Assembly: GCA_014526335.1 (NCBI GenBank)
Contig: JACTAT010000032.1
Coordinates: 7,690,468 to 7,754,467 of the forward strand
DNA length: 64,000 bases
DNA from: Chrysaora quinquecirrha
Taxonomy: Eukaryota > Cnidaria > Scyphozoa > Semaeostomeae > Pelagiidae
Direction of reading: 5' to 3'
Both the position numbers and the translations under genes were made by a program. Below the pieces are notes generated by a model. That model did not search any database and had not been told where the DNA came from. It worked only from the letters and a program-made list of their open reading frames with translations. Below, piece after piece: positions 44,366-57,744 of this stretch; the stretch's first letter is position 1, and each line of letters opens with the position of its first letter.

Positions 44366-45262
44366 TAACAACATAGATAACCTGTTTGATTTAACACTGA
44401 ATTTCCTCGCAAGACCCCCGGTTTTTATGAACAAAGACAACAAACGACATATTAACCAATCAGATTTGCCCATAGTGAAGTCTAATTACAGCACGCGAAG
44501 TGTTTTCAACTCGCCATCTTTGCCGTTGTGTTGAGTTCAGTGTGAAATCGTTTGAACTTCGAAGCAGCTTTTCTCTGCTTTAGTTTATCAAAAGTGCTCA
44601 CAAATTTTCGTCAAGTATGTAAAAAGCATTGCCGAATAATTTAATCTTGAAAGCGCATGTTGTTTGGATTTAGTTATTGAATAAAAGAGATTCTCATTTT
44701 GCTTCAAGGAGTGGTCGACAAGCAAGGACAGTATTCAACATGGAGGAATGTTATGTCATGCTCGCTTTGCTTCACTAGGCTGGGCAGGAAGATATCAAGG
44801 AGCTTGAAAAGACGTCATTTTAATTTTGGATTCATTTTCTGGTTACTGCTGCGAAGAATTCTGCTGTAAATTGCTGTTAGCGCTGAGGAAACAGGAGGAA
44901 AATTTCAACCGTTGTTCGACCTAAATCGATGTTTCTTTGTGTCGAAGCTTGTCTTTCATTCGTTCGTTGACGTGGCTGGCAGTTCTAACGACATTCATTT
45001 GATCAATCAGTCGAAGGTTTTGCTTTTCAAAAAGTTCATCTTATGTCTGATAAACAATGAAACTTTCCTGTAAAGCTTGAAGGGATAAAGTTATTTTGCT
45101 GTCTGTTTTGAAATTGTGAATGCGCGCCATGAACTGGAAAATGTCTTCATGGATTCTTCGGAGATTTTTTGTGAAACTGGTGAAGCTTGCACGACATATT
45201 GGATCAAGCTGATTTAGAATATCGAAGGAAGAAGACAAATTAAAGACGAAACAGTTATTGAA

Positions 45263-48200
45263 ATGGAGGAATTTGATGTTGCTGAGGCACTGAGACGATT
45301 CAGGAGCCAAAAACCGCCACACGAATGCCCGCTTTGCTTCAAAATATACCAAAGTTTTAGTGGAATTAGTTATCACATCACTAAAACTGACCATTCTACT
45401 CAGAATATTCAATATGAGAGAAGAAATGGTGAAGTTCAAATGGCTTTTGAAGGTTTTAGACCGATTGGTGGTGATTCTTTTGATGATGGTACAAATGCTT
45501 CTACCCCGGTGGAATCCCCCTTTATGCGCACCCCAAGCGTCAGACGCCAACCATTGACTTATGCAGAAGCTCAGAAACTTGTAGAATTCGATATAAAAGG
45601 CGAAATGATTCGATTTCCAATGAAAGATGAAATGAGTATTGAAATGAAAACAGAAAACGAAGAAGAAGAAGCTCCTAAAACAGTAACTCCAGTGAAAGCA
45701 AAACCTTTGTGTACCCCAAAAAGTAAAAAAGCTAAGTTTACCAAGAGAAAAGGTGCTTATAGTGTCAAAAAGAACTCTACTAAACTTGCAAACAAAGAGG
45801 TTCCTAAGAAAGTGAATCTGCCTGTGCCAAGTTTCAAGATTATTGAGCCTGTATTAGAGGATGATGTTGAGGAGAGAGGGGCATATTATAGGTATGTCGA
45901 GAAATCGAAAGATGAGTTGGACGAAGATGTGGAGTATGACATGGACGAGGAAGACTATGCTTGGTTGGAGATGGTAAACGAAGAGCGTAAAAAGGAACAG
46001 TTATCAACGGTTACTATGGAGATATTTGAACTATTGATGGATCGATTAGAAAAAGAATCACACTTTGAAACCCAGACTATAAATGGTGATCCGTATAACT
46101 ATATTGACGAAGATGCAGTTTGTTGTATATGCAATGATGGTGAATGCAGTAATAGTAATGTTATTCTATTTTGTGACATGTGTAACTTAGCAGTGCATCA
46201 AGAGTGCTATGGTGTGCCATACATCCCAGAAGGACAATGGCTTTGTAGACGCTGCTTGCAATCCCCATCAAGACCTGTTGACTGTGTTCTGTGCCCCAAT
46301 AAAAATGGTGCATTTAAACAGACTGATGACAACCGCTGGGCACATGTTACTTGTGCTCTTTGGATCCCAGAAGTTTGTTTTGCTAATACTGTCTTCCTAG
46401 AACCAATTGACTCCATACAGAATATCCCTGCTGCTAGGTGGAAGCTAAATTGTTATATTTGTAAGAAGCGAGAAGGTGCCTGTATTCAATGCTTCAAAAC
46501 AAACTGCTATGTTGCTTTTCACGTCACCTGTGCACAGCAGGCAGGTCTGCATATGAAAATTGAACCAGTCAGAAATGAAAATGGACAACCTGGTATTAAA
46601 AAAAGTGCATTTTGTGATGCTCATACCCCGAATTACTCTGACGTTACACCTGGAATGAGTGATGATGACAGTGTTGCATCGGTTGATAGCAAGATGTCAA
46701 GCAAAAAGAGGCCAATGACCCCTGCAGCAAAGTTACAAGAAGCTAAACGGAAACTGGCAGAAGAGAAGAAATTCAAAATGCCTGTCGTTCATATACCATT
46801 CATACCACCACACAGGTATCATGCCATTGATTTATTTTTTACATTGCTATGTCTAAAACATCAGAAATCCTTTGCTTCCTGTTTCAGATGCAATGTCTTG
46901 GGGCAACAAGTGTTCCTTTAGCTAGATAGAGGTATTATGCTGTCCAAACTCTAGGCAAACCCATACCATTTTTGGCAAAAATTATACCCACTTTTAACGG
47001 AATACCAATGTTAGAAAATATATATACCGAATAGTCCCGTTGTCCATTACCTAAATATAAACATCAGGACTTCAGTAGTCAGTTTCTAATACCAAAATGC
47101 CATACATGAGTGCCATTCCTTATTCTTGACGGCTCAAATTTGACATATTTCTTTATACTGAATCCCGAAAAAATTAATGTCCTTTCTTGTGCTAAAAACA
47201 TGGGACATGAATGGTTACCCCTTTGGGTGACATGTCTCAGGTACCCAAAATGTGAATGGAAACTTCATTTGTCATTATTCCCAAATGATTCCCTAAACTT
47301 TTCCTCTACTTGACAATAAATCATGCCTCAAATAGATCCTAAAACAATTTTCTGTATTTCCTCAGGCTTGCAAAGATAGTCAATCGTGTTGCAATTGCAA
47401 AGAAGGCCCAATTCATTCAAAAGCTGCAGAGTTATTGGATGCTAAAAAGACAGTCAAGAAATGGAGTTCCCCTTCTCAGAAGATTACAAGCAAGTACAGC
47501 AGGAAACAACAGAAGCCAGAATGATGATGTAAGATTTTGTTTTGATTTAGTTGAGTTAGTTTTGCCCCTTTGTATGGTATTTTTGTTTGGTGACCTCTGT
47601 TTTACAGTCCCTCCACCTCCAAGGGGTGTATTTCTTTGGTACCTTATGTTTTTGGCAGACCCTACAAATTCTGAAAACATTAGTCTTGACAAGAAATTTT
47701 CCTGTGCCAGAAAAGTATGATGACTGACAATGGTTGGCTGATTGAAAAAAACTAGGAAATCTTTCAGCTTTTGGAGCAGTAGATTTTGGAGACAAAGTTC
47801 CTATACCATGAAAACAGCAAACTGATTGAAACTTTAAGATTTTAAAGCAGGAAAAGGACTTCTTGCCACATCTGTGAAACATTCCAGCTTTGGTGTTGAA
47901 GGTTTTCAGATCTGCCAAATGTGATGTTTTCCCAAGACTGCATTACAGAATAGGTATCAAGGTCTACCCAAAGAGAAGGTGCAGTGCAGTGGCATAGCCA
48001 AGGGAGAGGGGGAGCACAAAGGGCAGTCACCCCCCTACCAATCATGGCCAAAACTGGGCTTAATCTGATGTAAATGTGTTTCAGGGTCATCTTGGTTATT
48101 TGTTCTTAAAACAGCATTCAAATTTTCCTTGACCACACCCTTGTCAAAAATTCTATTCTAATATCACTTTTGTCCATTTCATTTAGATTGAGATCTCTGA

Positions 48201-51200
48201 TCAAGCAAAGGCATTGAAAGAACAATTGAGGTATTGGCAACAACTAAGACATGATTTGGAACGTGCTCGTTTGTTAATTGAACTGATTCGGAAACGAGAA
48301 AAGATGAAGAGAGAACAGGTTAGCTGCTGAATGCATGTTTGTTTACTTTTTTAAGGAATACCTTTACAAGGAACTTGAGGTTGACAATTGAGGGAACTTT
48401 CATGAACTATTGAGGCTTGGATGTAGAACTAAGAATAGATGAAGTGGTTTAATTAGTGCCAGTTGTTAGGATCTCAGAAATAGGTTAACTAATTGAAACC
48501 TCAACCCTGGCTGTGGCACCACCATAGCTTGGGCTTGAACCCTTACCTCGATGAGCTTCTGACACCACAATCCAGCAATATTAGGCCACGAGGCCATAGC
48601 ACCTTCATTCAATAAGTAACTTTAAATAACTTTTTTCAATGGGGTTTGTACAATTAAATAGCATATGCAACTTTATATTTCCCATGGTTGTTCCTCAGAA
48701 GACTAGTTTATATTCAAAGTCTGAAACTAAGCAAGTTTAAATGATTTTGCTGTAAAAATAGTGTACTAACATCTCACACAACAAGGAAGTCGTCTATAGT
48801 ATTGTCTTTACTGAACCTCGTGCTAGTAATGGCTTATAGCTACCAACACTACAGCGACTTACACAACTGTTGCCAGTAACATCAAGTGGGTTCCCGATGA
48901 GGTAAAAGGCCCATGGCCCAGGCTCAAACGGGGCTTGCATTAATTGTAATTCTGCTATATATTTGTCATGAATGGTGAACACTAGGATAGATTTTTCCGC
49001 AAGTGGCATACCACAATAGATAGGTTTTAAACCTGAACTGCATGACCAGAGAGCCAATGACAATTACACCGAGCCAAAAGGCTCAGTGAAATCCCCGAGT
49101 AACTTTCAAAGTCATACAGATTTTTCCTCAAGTGGCATACCACAATAGATAGGGTTTGGGATACCAGCCAAGTCTCTCCTCATGTTGAAATTGTGTTATA
49201 TGCTTCCCGGAACTGTGTATCCGCGGGGCCTGCGGCCAATGACTGTTGCTACTAGAACTTACGAATAAACAGATGACTGACTTGCTTTTTTATATGATTT
49301 TCTGTAGTATAAACTGAAACAACAATGCACAACTCTTCAAATGCAGCCATTGAACATTCTCATGCAACGGACGTTGGAACAACTTCAGAATAAAGACACG
49401 TCAGATATCTTTGCAGAGCCAGTTCCTCTGGAAGATGTAAGTGAATCTATTTCAATGTTAGCTATTCTGCTTTCAATCGTTCTACAATACTCTGATTCCT
49501 TGCTTCTACGAGTGTAAGGCCCTAGCTAAACAATCAAACATAGTTTTAGCACTCTACTATTCTCTGATTTCTTGCTTCGATGAATGCAAGGCCCTGGTTA
49601 AACGATAAAATATTTGAAATTCGCTTTAGAAACAATTTTCGACCAGAACGTGCTTGACTGCTTGACAATGTTTTGAAAAACTTTAAAGGCTTTTGCTGAT
49701 TGCCGTAAGCAAAAAATGTCTGATTAGCAATGTTGTGTGATGTCGCCAAATGATCGGACGTTTTGTTGGACAAGCAAATTTCAGATGTTTGACCAACAAC
49801 GTTTGATCGTTTTGCCAGGGCCTAACGCTCTAATAACTCTCCTGATCCCTTGCTTGTTCTTTGATTTTAAGACCCTGACCAAGCGATAAAACATTGTTTT
49901 GTCAAACATTTGAAATTTGTTTGTCAGGCAAAATGTTTGACCGTTTGGCCATGCCGGAGAACAATGCTCGTCAAGCATGTTTTACTTGATCGAAGAAATA
50001 TTGTTTGTTCATGTTTTCTAATTTTAGGCTCCGGACTATTTGGAATTTATCGACCAACCGATGGATTTCTCAACAATGGCGAACAAGATCGAGAACCAAG
50101 AGTACAGTACTTTTGACCAGTTTGAAGCTGATTTCCAACTAATGATCAACAACTGCCTGACGTACAATGCGGAAGATACCATATTCTACAAGGCTGCGAT
50201 GAGATTGAGGCATCTAGGAAGGCCTATTCTTAGAATGGCAAAGAAAAAGATGCAGAAAGCAGGCATCGATCCAGAAACCGGGCTGCATGGAAGTAGGCCA
50301 TTGTTGTTATCTGAAAGTGCCATGTCTGAGGAAGGTATGTCATTTCAAAAGCAAGCCATAGTTATTCTAAACTTAGGTTTGGGTTCTACTTTGAAATTTG
50401 TCTATACGTAACTAAACCAACCAACTATGCATGAAGTAAGCAGACTTTATTACGACAATGTTATCGAAAATCATCTTGTGAAACAAAATGTTTTACTGTT
50501 TGGCCACATTGAAAAACATTGCTAGGCAAAAATAACTGCTCCAACGCAACGCAACGAATTTTGCTTACTGATGCTTGTCGAGCAATGTTTTGTGACGTAG
50601 CCAAGTGTTCAAATATTGCTTGATGAGCAAATTTCAAATGTTTGACGAACAATGTTCGATCGTTTGGCCAGGGCCTTACAGTTATATTCACCAGAAAATC
50701 TCTCCAACTCTTGATCTTTAGCTATAAACACAAACGCTCAAACGCTCTAGAAACTGAGGTCGCAAGCTTTTGAATGGAGATGACCAATAAAAGCAATGAT
50801 TATGATTTGGACTAATGGTGGCAGATACACCATACGCCAAGGCTTGAAGATCATGCCAGTATTATTAAACTCTTCTTTATCTTTTTAAGATGGTGTTAAC
50901 AGTGAAAATGCGGAAATGACGTACGAGGAGAAACTGGCTGATCTTGAAGAAAAACTCGAACTTGCATCGACCATCAAAAGTGCAGGTAATGCTTTAAAAC
51001 GAGTTATAATGCTCAGATTCTCGTATAACTAGCCAGCACTTGCTACAGTCGTAGTCGCAGTGTACTGGATTGCATTCATGCACCTATTGGATGCATCAGC
51101 ATCAGCATCTTCGTCTTAAAGTGGTTGGTAATGGTTTACAGAATGGTTACTCAGCCTAAAAGATTAGCATTTTAGCTTTGGTCTTGGCCACTGTTGTGAG

Positions 51201-54200
51201 AGATGCAAACTGGAGTTTGGAGAGGGGGCGTGTCCACCCGGCCTAAGGCTAATTAAGCACCCCAACCTGAGGTCCTCCGTTCAACCATTAGTGCAGTCTG
51301 TTTTTTTTCATTTATTAGTGTATCTACAGGGGGATTTTTGTTGTATTTTTTTCAGCCTCAAGAACCGGAAAGCAAAAATTACTTCGCAAAGAGATATTGA
51401 AAATCAGAAGACTAATGCGAAGAAAGGTGAGAAACCCATACTATTTTGGACATTTTAATTAGGTTACTTTAGAAGCTTTAGCAAACCAGCAGGAATGAAA
51501 TGATTTGAACCAAGAAGGTTTAGGAGGGTTGTAGCTAAAGGAGGGAAGCTTAATAGCGATTGGAAAATGCTTTTCAATTCAAGACTTTTTTCAATAAAAA
51601 AGGTTGTTATATACGTGTATTTATTTATTTCTTTATTTACTTATATTTATTGTATTTATTTTGTCTTTGTTTGTTGTTTGTTTCACTATGGCATTGCTGC
51701 TACATTCTTTTCTGTTGTTTTAGGAACGAAATAGTGGATCTTCTTCCTTGGACTCGCCAGGTATGCTTAGATCTTCAAAAGTTTGCATTTTTATGGTTCT
51801 TTCACTGTTGACACCATTTGAAGGTTCCGTGGCGCTGTGATCTAATGCAGCAAACTCCAGGTATAATGAGCTTAGTTTGGTCGGGGCTTGAGCCCCAGCC
51901 ATGGTAGCCTCACAACCTGGCTCAAGGTCTTGTTAGTTTATCTACTAATGATGGTGTTTGGTGTTCTGGTACGAAGATGCTGCGGCCTTATGAGACGGTG
52001 CTGTGGAGCCATGGTCTATTGCAGCTGACTCCAGGTATCAGGGGATCAGTTTGGTCAAGGTTCGAGCCCTTACTCGGCTCAAGGTCTTGTTAGTTTATCT
52101 ACTAATGATGGTGTTTGGTGTTCTGGTACGAAGATGCTGCGGCCTTATGAGACGGTGCTGTGGGGCCGTGGTCTATTGCAGCTGACTTCAGGTATCAGGA
52201 GCTAAGTTTGGTCGAGGTTCGACCCCCAGCCACGGTAGCCGCACAACCTTGTTCAGAGAATATCACACGCACTTTGAGTTATACTATTTGTGTAAAACTT
52301 GTCAAATTTATAATTGAATATTTTATTCCAAGGAACCTCACATAGTCCAATCAGAAAAAGAAGTGTTTCCCAGTCAAGTGATGAAGACAGTCAGAAAAAA
52401 TCGAAAAGGCTCCAAATTTCAGAAAGGCTGGAACAAAAAGATGACGGAATCCATGAAGGTTATCCTGTCCCTCCACCGCCGATCGCAAATCCGTCACCCG
52501 GTAGGAGCCGGCGGAGCGGTATATTATTCAACAAGCGGAAATATCGACCGATGGTTATTAGTCCGCTGGTCAGTAGCGAATCACATGTCAGTAGTGAAGG
52601 TGAAGTGGAAAAACCGCTGAGAATTCGATTACGCGTTTGTAAACCAAACGGACATTCGAAATACGAAGCGGTTGAAAACTTGCGAAAATTCAACGTGGAG
52701 GGCTTCGAAGAAAGTAAACATGATGATAGAAATATGCATGAGAAAATAAACGGCAGCGTTGGTGACGCTCCGCAGGAAACGCACATTGATAGCAACGGAT
52801 TGAATGATGAGAAAATGGTGGAACAAGATCATCGTCACATTAACGGCGTAACGGAGACGTATTCTGAAACGGATTCAGACGGACAGGTTGAAAACCCGAA
52901 ATCTGTTGACAGTATGGATGGACCGTTTGATAGCAACGTTGGCTTGAGTTATCCTTCTTATTCCGTCCCGCGTCACCGCACATACACAAGTAGTTCTGCG
53001 AATTCCGACTCTGAAGGTGTTTTCCGCCGCGGCATTTTGAGCCGCAAACGTGGCCGTCGACAGTCGTCGAACAAGAAGCCGTATTCATTCTCGGATGACT
53101 TTGGCAGTCTGGACGACATCGTTGGGATCCAGTCCGGGATTTATTTAACCGGACCTGAAGATAATCACAGTGAGAATTTAATCGATCCGAAGAAATGTCC
53201 GGAGATTTTTAACCCGCTTGATCTGGTCTGGGCGAAATGCAGAGGATATCCTTCTTATCCTGCGATGGTAAATTTTTACTTAATTTTGGTTTTATCTTCA
53301 ATTGAACTTAAACTTTTCCTCTCCTGTGTGAATCTGCTGCAAGTTAACTTTCCAAGGCACATTGCAACATTATAGATTATTGTGAGTAACAGCTGAAACA
53401 TATCTGGGCATACTGAAAAGCTTTTTTCGTCTGACACGCTGACACGCCGCAAAGTATAAACATCAGAAATAGACCAAAACAATTTACTGAGAGGAATTGA
53501 TACCCAGATGCTGATCGCAATGCACCAATCGGAAAGAGAAGCCGAATTGGCATTGTGTTAAAATACCAATCAGTTTGTTGGATACAGCAAAATACCAATA
53601 GAATAGAATTCATTGCATTTCAATCCGCATTTGGGTTCCGCCTGAGTCAATTGTTTCAGTGTGTCCTTTTTTCAGTCTGTCATCTTATACTCTGAGGAAT
53701 GTCAGACGAAAATAGCTTTTAAGTTTGTCTGGATATGTTTCTGCTGTTTCTCAAAATTTTGAACAACTCAAAACTAGCCAAGATTAGAAAAGCGGACTAG
53801 TTGTTTTTCGGTTACGAGTGAAATGGACTTCAATTCATAGAACGCAACGTTAATCAAACATAAACGTCAATGAAATAGATTGTTCTTTAAGCACTCAAAA
53901 TATTACTTGTTCGTAGAACATACATGCTTCTTGTTGCATAAAGAAATGTAAAACATGTATGAAAAGTGCAGACCAAAATTCTTGCGAGAAAATTTCCAGT
54001 TTTGCAGTAGTTATACTTCGTTGACTTTAATCATTGTATACTTTTCCATTCACAGTCAATCGACCCAAAGATGCCTCGTAATGGTCTCGTGCACAATGGC
54101 GTGCCTATTCCCGTGCCTCCTATTGAGGTATTGAAAATGCGCAATGCAGAAGAAGAAGAGGAACAATACCTTGTGTTGTTCTTTGATGCAAGACGAACAT

Positions 54201-55124
54201 GGTAAGCAATACACTGTAGCATTCGATAAAATTTGCATCATTTTGTCTGTGTCTCCTTCAATATCGCCTTCTGTCTTTGTGGTTTCTGTGGTAGCTACAG
54301 TGGATAGCGTGCAGGACTCACTGCGAAAATTTTGTTGGTTGGAGCCAAGGTCTTTCCACTTGTGACTGCAGAGATAACAACCTTAGGCAAGTTGTTAACA
54401 CAGCTGTGCCTCTCTCTACCCAGGTGTGCAAATGGGTACCTGGTATATGCTGTATGCATCGAGACCAGGGGTAAAGTGTTGTAGGTCAGAATGAACAGCC
54501 CTAGGCTAGTATTAGACTAAAAAATGGCAACTTTACTTTTCTTTCTTACAGTTTTGACGCTTTATTGCGCGTGTAACGTTTAAAGGGGACTTATTAGAAT
54601 ATTTGCATCAAATGCGACCAAAACAGAGAGAGGATTGCTTCAGCTTCAGCTAGAGGGGGAGGGGCTAAGTTTTGCTTTTTTTGGCAAAGCACAACCTCTT
54701 CCCTTGGCCAACCTATTCAACACCTTCACCTGTTTCAGAAGCCAAATCTTGTTTCAGTCCCTCGGCAAAATTGCTTATATTTTGGCAAATTTCTTGGTTG
54801 GTAGCATGGCCCAAATCGGTTGCCAGTTGAGATTCGGGGAAAGGTGTTTGGGGACTGCAGAAGGGTTGGGTAAAGCAGAGACAAATGGAGACTAAATTAA
54901 ATATAATTCCCTCTTCTAGGCAATGGCTTGCTCGTGGTAAACTGGAACCATTAGGTGTCGACGCACGCTTGGACAGATCAAAATTAATCGAAGGACGCAA
55001 ATCATCAATACGTAAGTCAGTACAACAAGCATATGAACGAGCTATCATGCATAAAAGACGCGTGCTTGATCCGCCTAGCGATGTTGACATGGACAGTGGA
55101 ACGGAAAGCGAAGATTATAACTAA
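45263..55124 (+). CDS. BRPF1: BRPF-family (BRPF1-like) HAT scaffold protein
   Basis: Eleven exons: 45263-46815, 47366-47528, 48187-48318, 49308-49436, 50028-50334, 50890-50985, 51356-51426, 51724-51760, 52333-53267, 54056-54201, 54920-55124; phases consistent, 1257 residues (human BRPF1 about 1214). Domains in order: C2H2 finger C22-C25-H38-H44; EPL1-like region around 95-265; PHD1-knuckle-ePHD about 286-455 ([54 protein letters not shown]); coiled helix [13 protein letters not shown]; bromodomain about 630-735 with the acetyl-lysine-binding Asn in [13 protein letters not shown]-terminal PWWP ([38 protein letters not shown]). BRPFs assemble MOZ/MORF or HBO1 with ING4/5 and MEAF6 to acetylate histone H3 in the nucleus. 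Assignment to BRPF1 rather than BRPF2/3 is uncertain; an invertebrate pro-orthologue is likely. An AATAAA lies about 100 bases after the stop. Confidence 0.93.
48967..49155 (-). mobile_element. SINE-like copy in BRPF intron 3
   Basis: CACTAGGATAGATTTTTCCGC, AACCTGAACTGCATGACCAG and AGTAACTTTCAAAGTCATACAG match 31415-31590. The first 35 bases are repeated at 49120-49155 (ATTTTTCCTCAAGTGGCATACC). Confidence 0.55.
49589..49824. mobile_element. GGCCCTGG foldback in BRPF intron 4
   Basis: AAGGCCCTGGTTAAACGATA..GATCGTTTTGCCAGGGCCTAA. Preceded by a solo left end at 49518 and followed by a partial copy at 49866-49982, so three family pieces sit within 470 bp. Confidence 0.75.
50447..50684. mobile_element. 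GGCCCTGG-family copy, left end eroded
   Basis: Interior words (CATTGCTAGGCAAAAATAAC, TTGCTTGATGAGCAAATTTC) and a right end TTCGATCGTTTGGCCAGGGCC. In BRPF intron 5. Confidence 0.65.
51826..52250 (+). mobile_element. Three tandem tRNA-like SINE units in BRPF intron 8
   Basis: Units begin GCGCTGTGATCTAATGCAG (about 51831), GTGGAGCCATGGTCTATTGCAG (about 51999) and GTGGGGCCGTGGTCTATTGCAG (about 52158). Each has a B-box-like GGCTTGAGCCCC / GGTTCGAGCCC / GGTTCGACCCCC. The DNA between, including TCAAGGTCTTGTTAGTTTAT and ATGAGACGGTGCTG, is also repeated, so the whole 160-bp module is tandem. Confidence 0.7.
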
Positions 55125-55223
55125 AATAGGCCTATATCGGTTATTTTATTTCACACCGAGCCATGTTTGTGCTATTTTTGCCAGGCTCGAGGATGGAATA
55201 GAATTTTTAAAATTGTTTTAAGC

Positions 55224-55229
55224 AATAAA
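55224..55229 (+). promoter_or_regulatory. Likely BRPF polyadenylation signal
   Basis: AATAAA about 100 bases after the BRPF stop, the first such hexamer downstream. Confidence 0.5.
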
Positions 55230-55454
55230 TTATTTCTAGAAATATGTTGTAAATTTCATATACAAATTATTTTGTCAACATTGTATTTGTAAAGACCGTT
55301 GCTATAACTTTCCCGAGGCTGTTCTTATGGGGGCCAACCTCGTCCCCACAAGCATGTTTACCCCCCTAGACCCTGAAATTTTTGTTTCATTTTGGCCAGA
55401 ATTCCCCAAAACGGTAGGAAGGCCTTGTTATTTTGAACAGGCAGATGGTTTGGA

Positions 55455-56166
55455 TAGACTTAGGCCCTGGCAAAACCATCAAACATTGTTTGTCAAATGT
55501 TTGGAATTGGCTTATCGATTCGTTTGTCGCGTTGAAATTCGTTTGATCACGTCGCGAAACATTGCTTGACAAGCATATGTAAGCAGAATTCAATGCAAGA
55601 TATTTGTGAAAAGTTATCAAACGTTTTTTGTTTTATGAGCATTGTTTTGAGACATGACCCCACGATTAAACATTTGCTTGTCTAGCTAATTTTCAACTGT
55701 TGCGCCATGTTTTTGACATAGTTCATAAACATTTTTTGCTTGACCCTAAAACACATGTTTGACCGGCAATGTTTGCGACATGTCAAAAATGTCAGACATT
55801 TTGTTTGACAAGCAAATTTCAAATGTTTTTTATCGTTTGGCGAAGGCTTTAAATTATATTCACCTAGAAACTGCCTTGTTTAGTCTAGCTAAGGCCGTTG
55901 CCGAACGATAAAACATTGCTCGTCAAACATTTGAGATTTGCTTTACAAACAATGTTTGACCGTTTGGCCACGTCGCGAAACATTGCTTGAGAAGCAGAAA
56001 GCTTGACAATGGTTTTGAAAAACTTTAAAAACATTATCTGCTTGCCGTAAGCAAAAAACATTTGCAGAGTAATGTTTTGTGATGTGACGAAACGATGAAA
56101 CACTTTGTAGGGCAAGCACATTTCAGATGTTTGACCAACAATGTTTGATCATTTTGCCAGGGCCTA
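55455..56166. mobile_element. Two adjacent GGCCCTGG foldback copies
   Basis: Copy 1 begins TTAGGCCCTGGCAAAACCATC (55460) and runs to about 55850. Copy 2 runs from 55890 (GGCCGTTGCCGAACGATAAA) to 56166 (GATCATTTTGCCAGGGCCTAA). Interior words are shared with copies at 17177 and 37338. The minus-strand open frames here are repeat-derived. Confidence 0.7.
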
Positions 56167-56697
56167 AAGTGTAACCAGCAGAACTACATTATGTTTGAAA
56201 CATAATGTTTCGAAATTGATAACTCGAAAATGAAACCGTTTCTGTCAGAGCTGCAGCAAAAGAAGTGGGTTTTATCACGTGATCGTGAATACTCGACGTT
56301 GATTCGCTATTCAAAAATTTAAATGAATAAGTGAATCCACATGTTTGTTATTTTTTCTTCCCTGTATTTTTCATCTATAATAAAAGTTGTTGCGATATTT
56401 GTTTAAATTGAAACCTACTTTTCCTAAGACAAAATCTTGTATTGTGATAATGTTTTTATTCTATTTACGTTTTTGCCCTTTCATCTTGCTAACATTTGTT
56501 ATTAAGGTGTTGGAAAAATTATATTCGAAGCAAATAAAAGCTGTTATATTTGATTGTGTCCTATCTTGAGATTCTATTGAGGCGCGAATCGCCTGTGCAA
56601 CTGCAAGGGCATACGTACCCTCATATACCCATCCGCAAGGCGCAACGCAACCCAAAAAATAAAATCTCAGAAATCTGAGTTTTCCCTGAATTTTGTC

Positions 56698-57268
56698 AAG
56701 CCTGGTTGTCATATAGCCAGAAATGGCTGTGCCAGTGCTGAGACACGGCTGCCCTAGGGCCTAGTGCTGAGAAAGTATTGCGACGTTTCGTTTCTATATA
56801 GCAATACGTGGCGGGGCCAGTCCTGAGACACGGCTGCACCAGTGCTGAGAAAGTGTTGCGACGCTTCGTTTCCATAGATCAATACGTAGCGGGGTCAAAG
56901 CTGAGACACGGCTGTACCAGTGCTAAGACAGTGGTTGCTATAAAATGGTTTCATATCCCCTCGCATTTGCTTGGCTTGTTAGTACTCAATGAGAACAAAG
57001 CCAAGTGCCACAGACACGTCGCCGACGGCCGTGCCACATGTTTCCATTAAAAACTTGTAGTGGCAGAAGCGTCATAAGGGCCGGGAAAGTTGAACCAAGT
57101 TCAACTTTTTATGTTGGCACTACCGCAGTAGAGCAACTGTCCAAGCACAGTAGAGCCACTAGGAAGTGTTTCCATTATAACTGAAGACGTCACAGCACTG
57201 TATTAGCACTGGTACAGCCGTGTCTCAGCACTGGCGCAGCCACTTTTGGCCATATTGAAACCAGGCTT
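56698..57268. mobile_element. 571-bp foldback element with internal tandem words
   Basis: Left AAGCCTGGTTGTCATATAGCC and GGCTGTGCCAGTGCTGAGAC; right end the inverse (GTCTCAGCACTGGCGCAGCC, ..AACCAGGCTT): about 55-bp terminal inverted repeats. Inside the left arm, CTGAGACACGGCTG plus AGTGCTGAGAAAGT..TTGCGACG..TTCGTTTC recur three times. No coding capacity. Confidence 0.85.
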
Positions 57269-57744
57269 ACTCCCCCTATACATCTGGGTATATTGTCAGG
57301 TGAAAATGGGAAAGTTGCACGCTTCGTTAGAAAGATTCTGACCCCAAGAGACCATATAAGCCCTCTCCTTCTCAGTTTGCTTCGCTTTCACCAATCATGG
57401 CTTTTGAAACCGAAAACCTGAAAACATTCTTATGCCAAAATTTGAAGAAGATAATCCGAGAAATCTTTAAATAGAAACATTTCTTAAAATAGTGCTGAAA
57501 CAAGATACGACAAGCATTAACTTAAATCAATAATGGTTAATTTTGATTCGACCTAAGCCATTGTGTCTATTGTATTCTAAGCTGAAATAGGGCCAATTTT
57601 CACACACGTTTATTCCTTGGGGTAAATTCACTGAGTACCCTACTGTGGTATTTCAAATCGACTACGGTTTCTTTGCATTTTGTGTCTAGTTTTCAGTCAC
57701 TAGAAGGGATATCTTGCTTTACAACGCTCTGAAAATATTTACAG

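Larger units (their letters stand above)
42580..45262. other. Intergenic, COPG to BRPF
   Basis: COPG 3' UTR, two ATAAGAA MITEs (copies E and F), otherwise no recognised element. The last 700 bp before the BRPF start should hold its promoter and 5' UTR (CGCCATCTTTGCCG near 44512 is the only GC-richer spot). The minus-strand open frame 45041-45550 overlaps BRPF exon 1 and is a shadow. Confidence 0.5.

Noticed and set aside
45041..45550. 169-codon minus-strand open frame
   Set aside because: Antisense shadow of BRPF exon 1 and its 5' UTR.
46816..46921. Extension of BRPF exon 1 to the first in-frame stop
   Set aside because: Conservation stops at PPHR, where a GTATCA donor lies. The next exon ([14 protein letters not shown]) restores the family sequence, so the extension is intron.
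53268..53375. BRPF exon 9 reading on past the PWWP start
   Set aside because: The PWWP domain is completed only by splicing at GATG|GTAAAT to 54056; the run-on shows no conservation.
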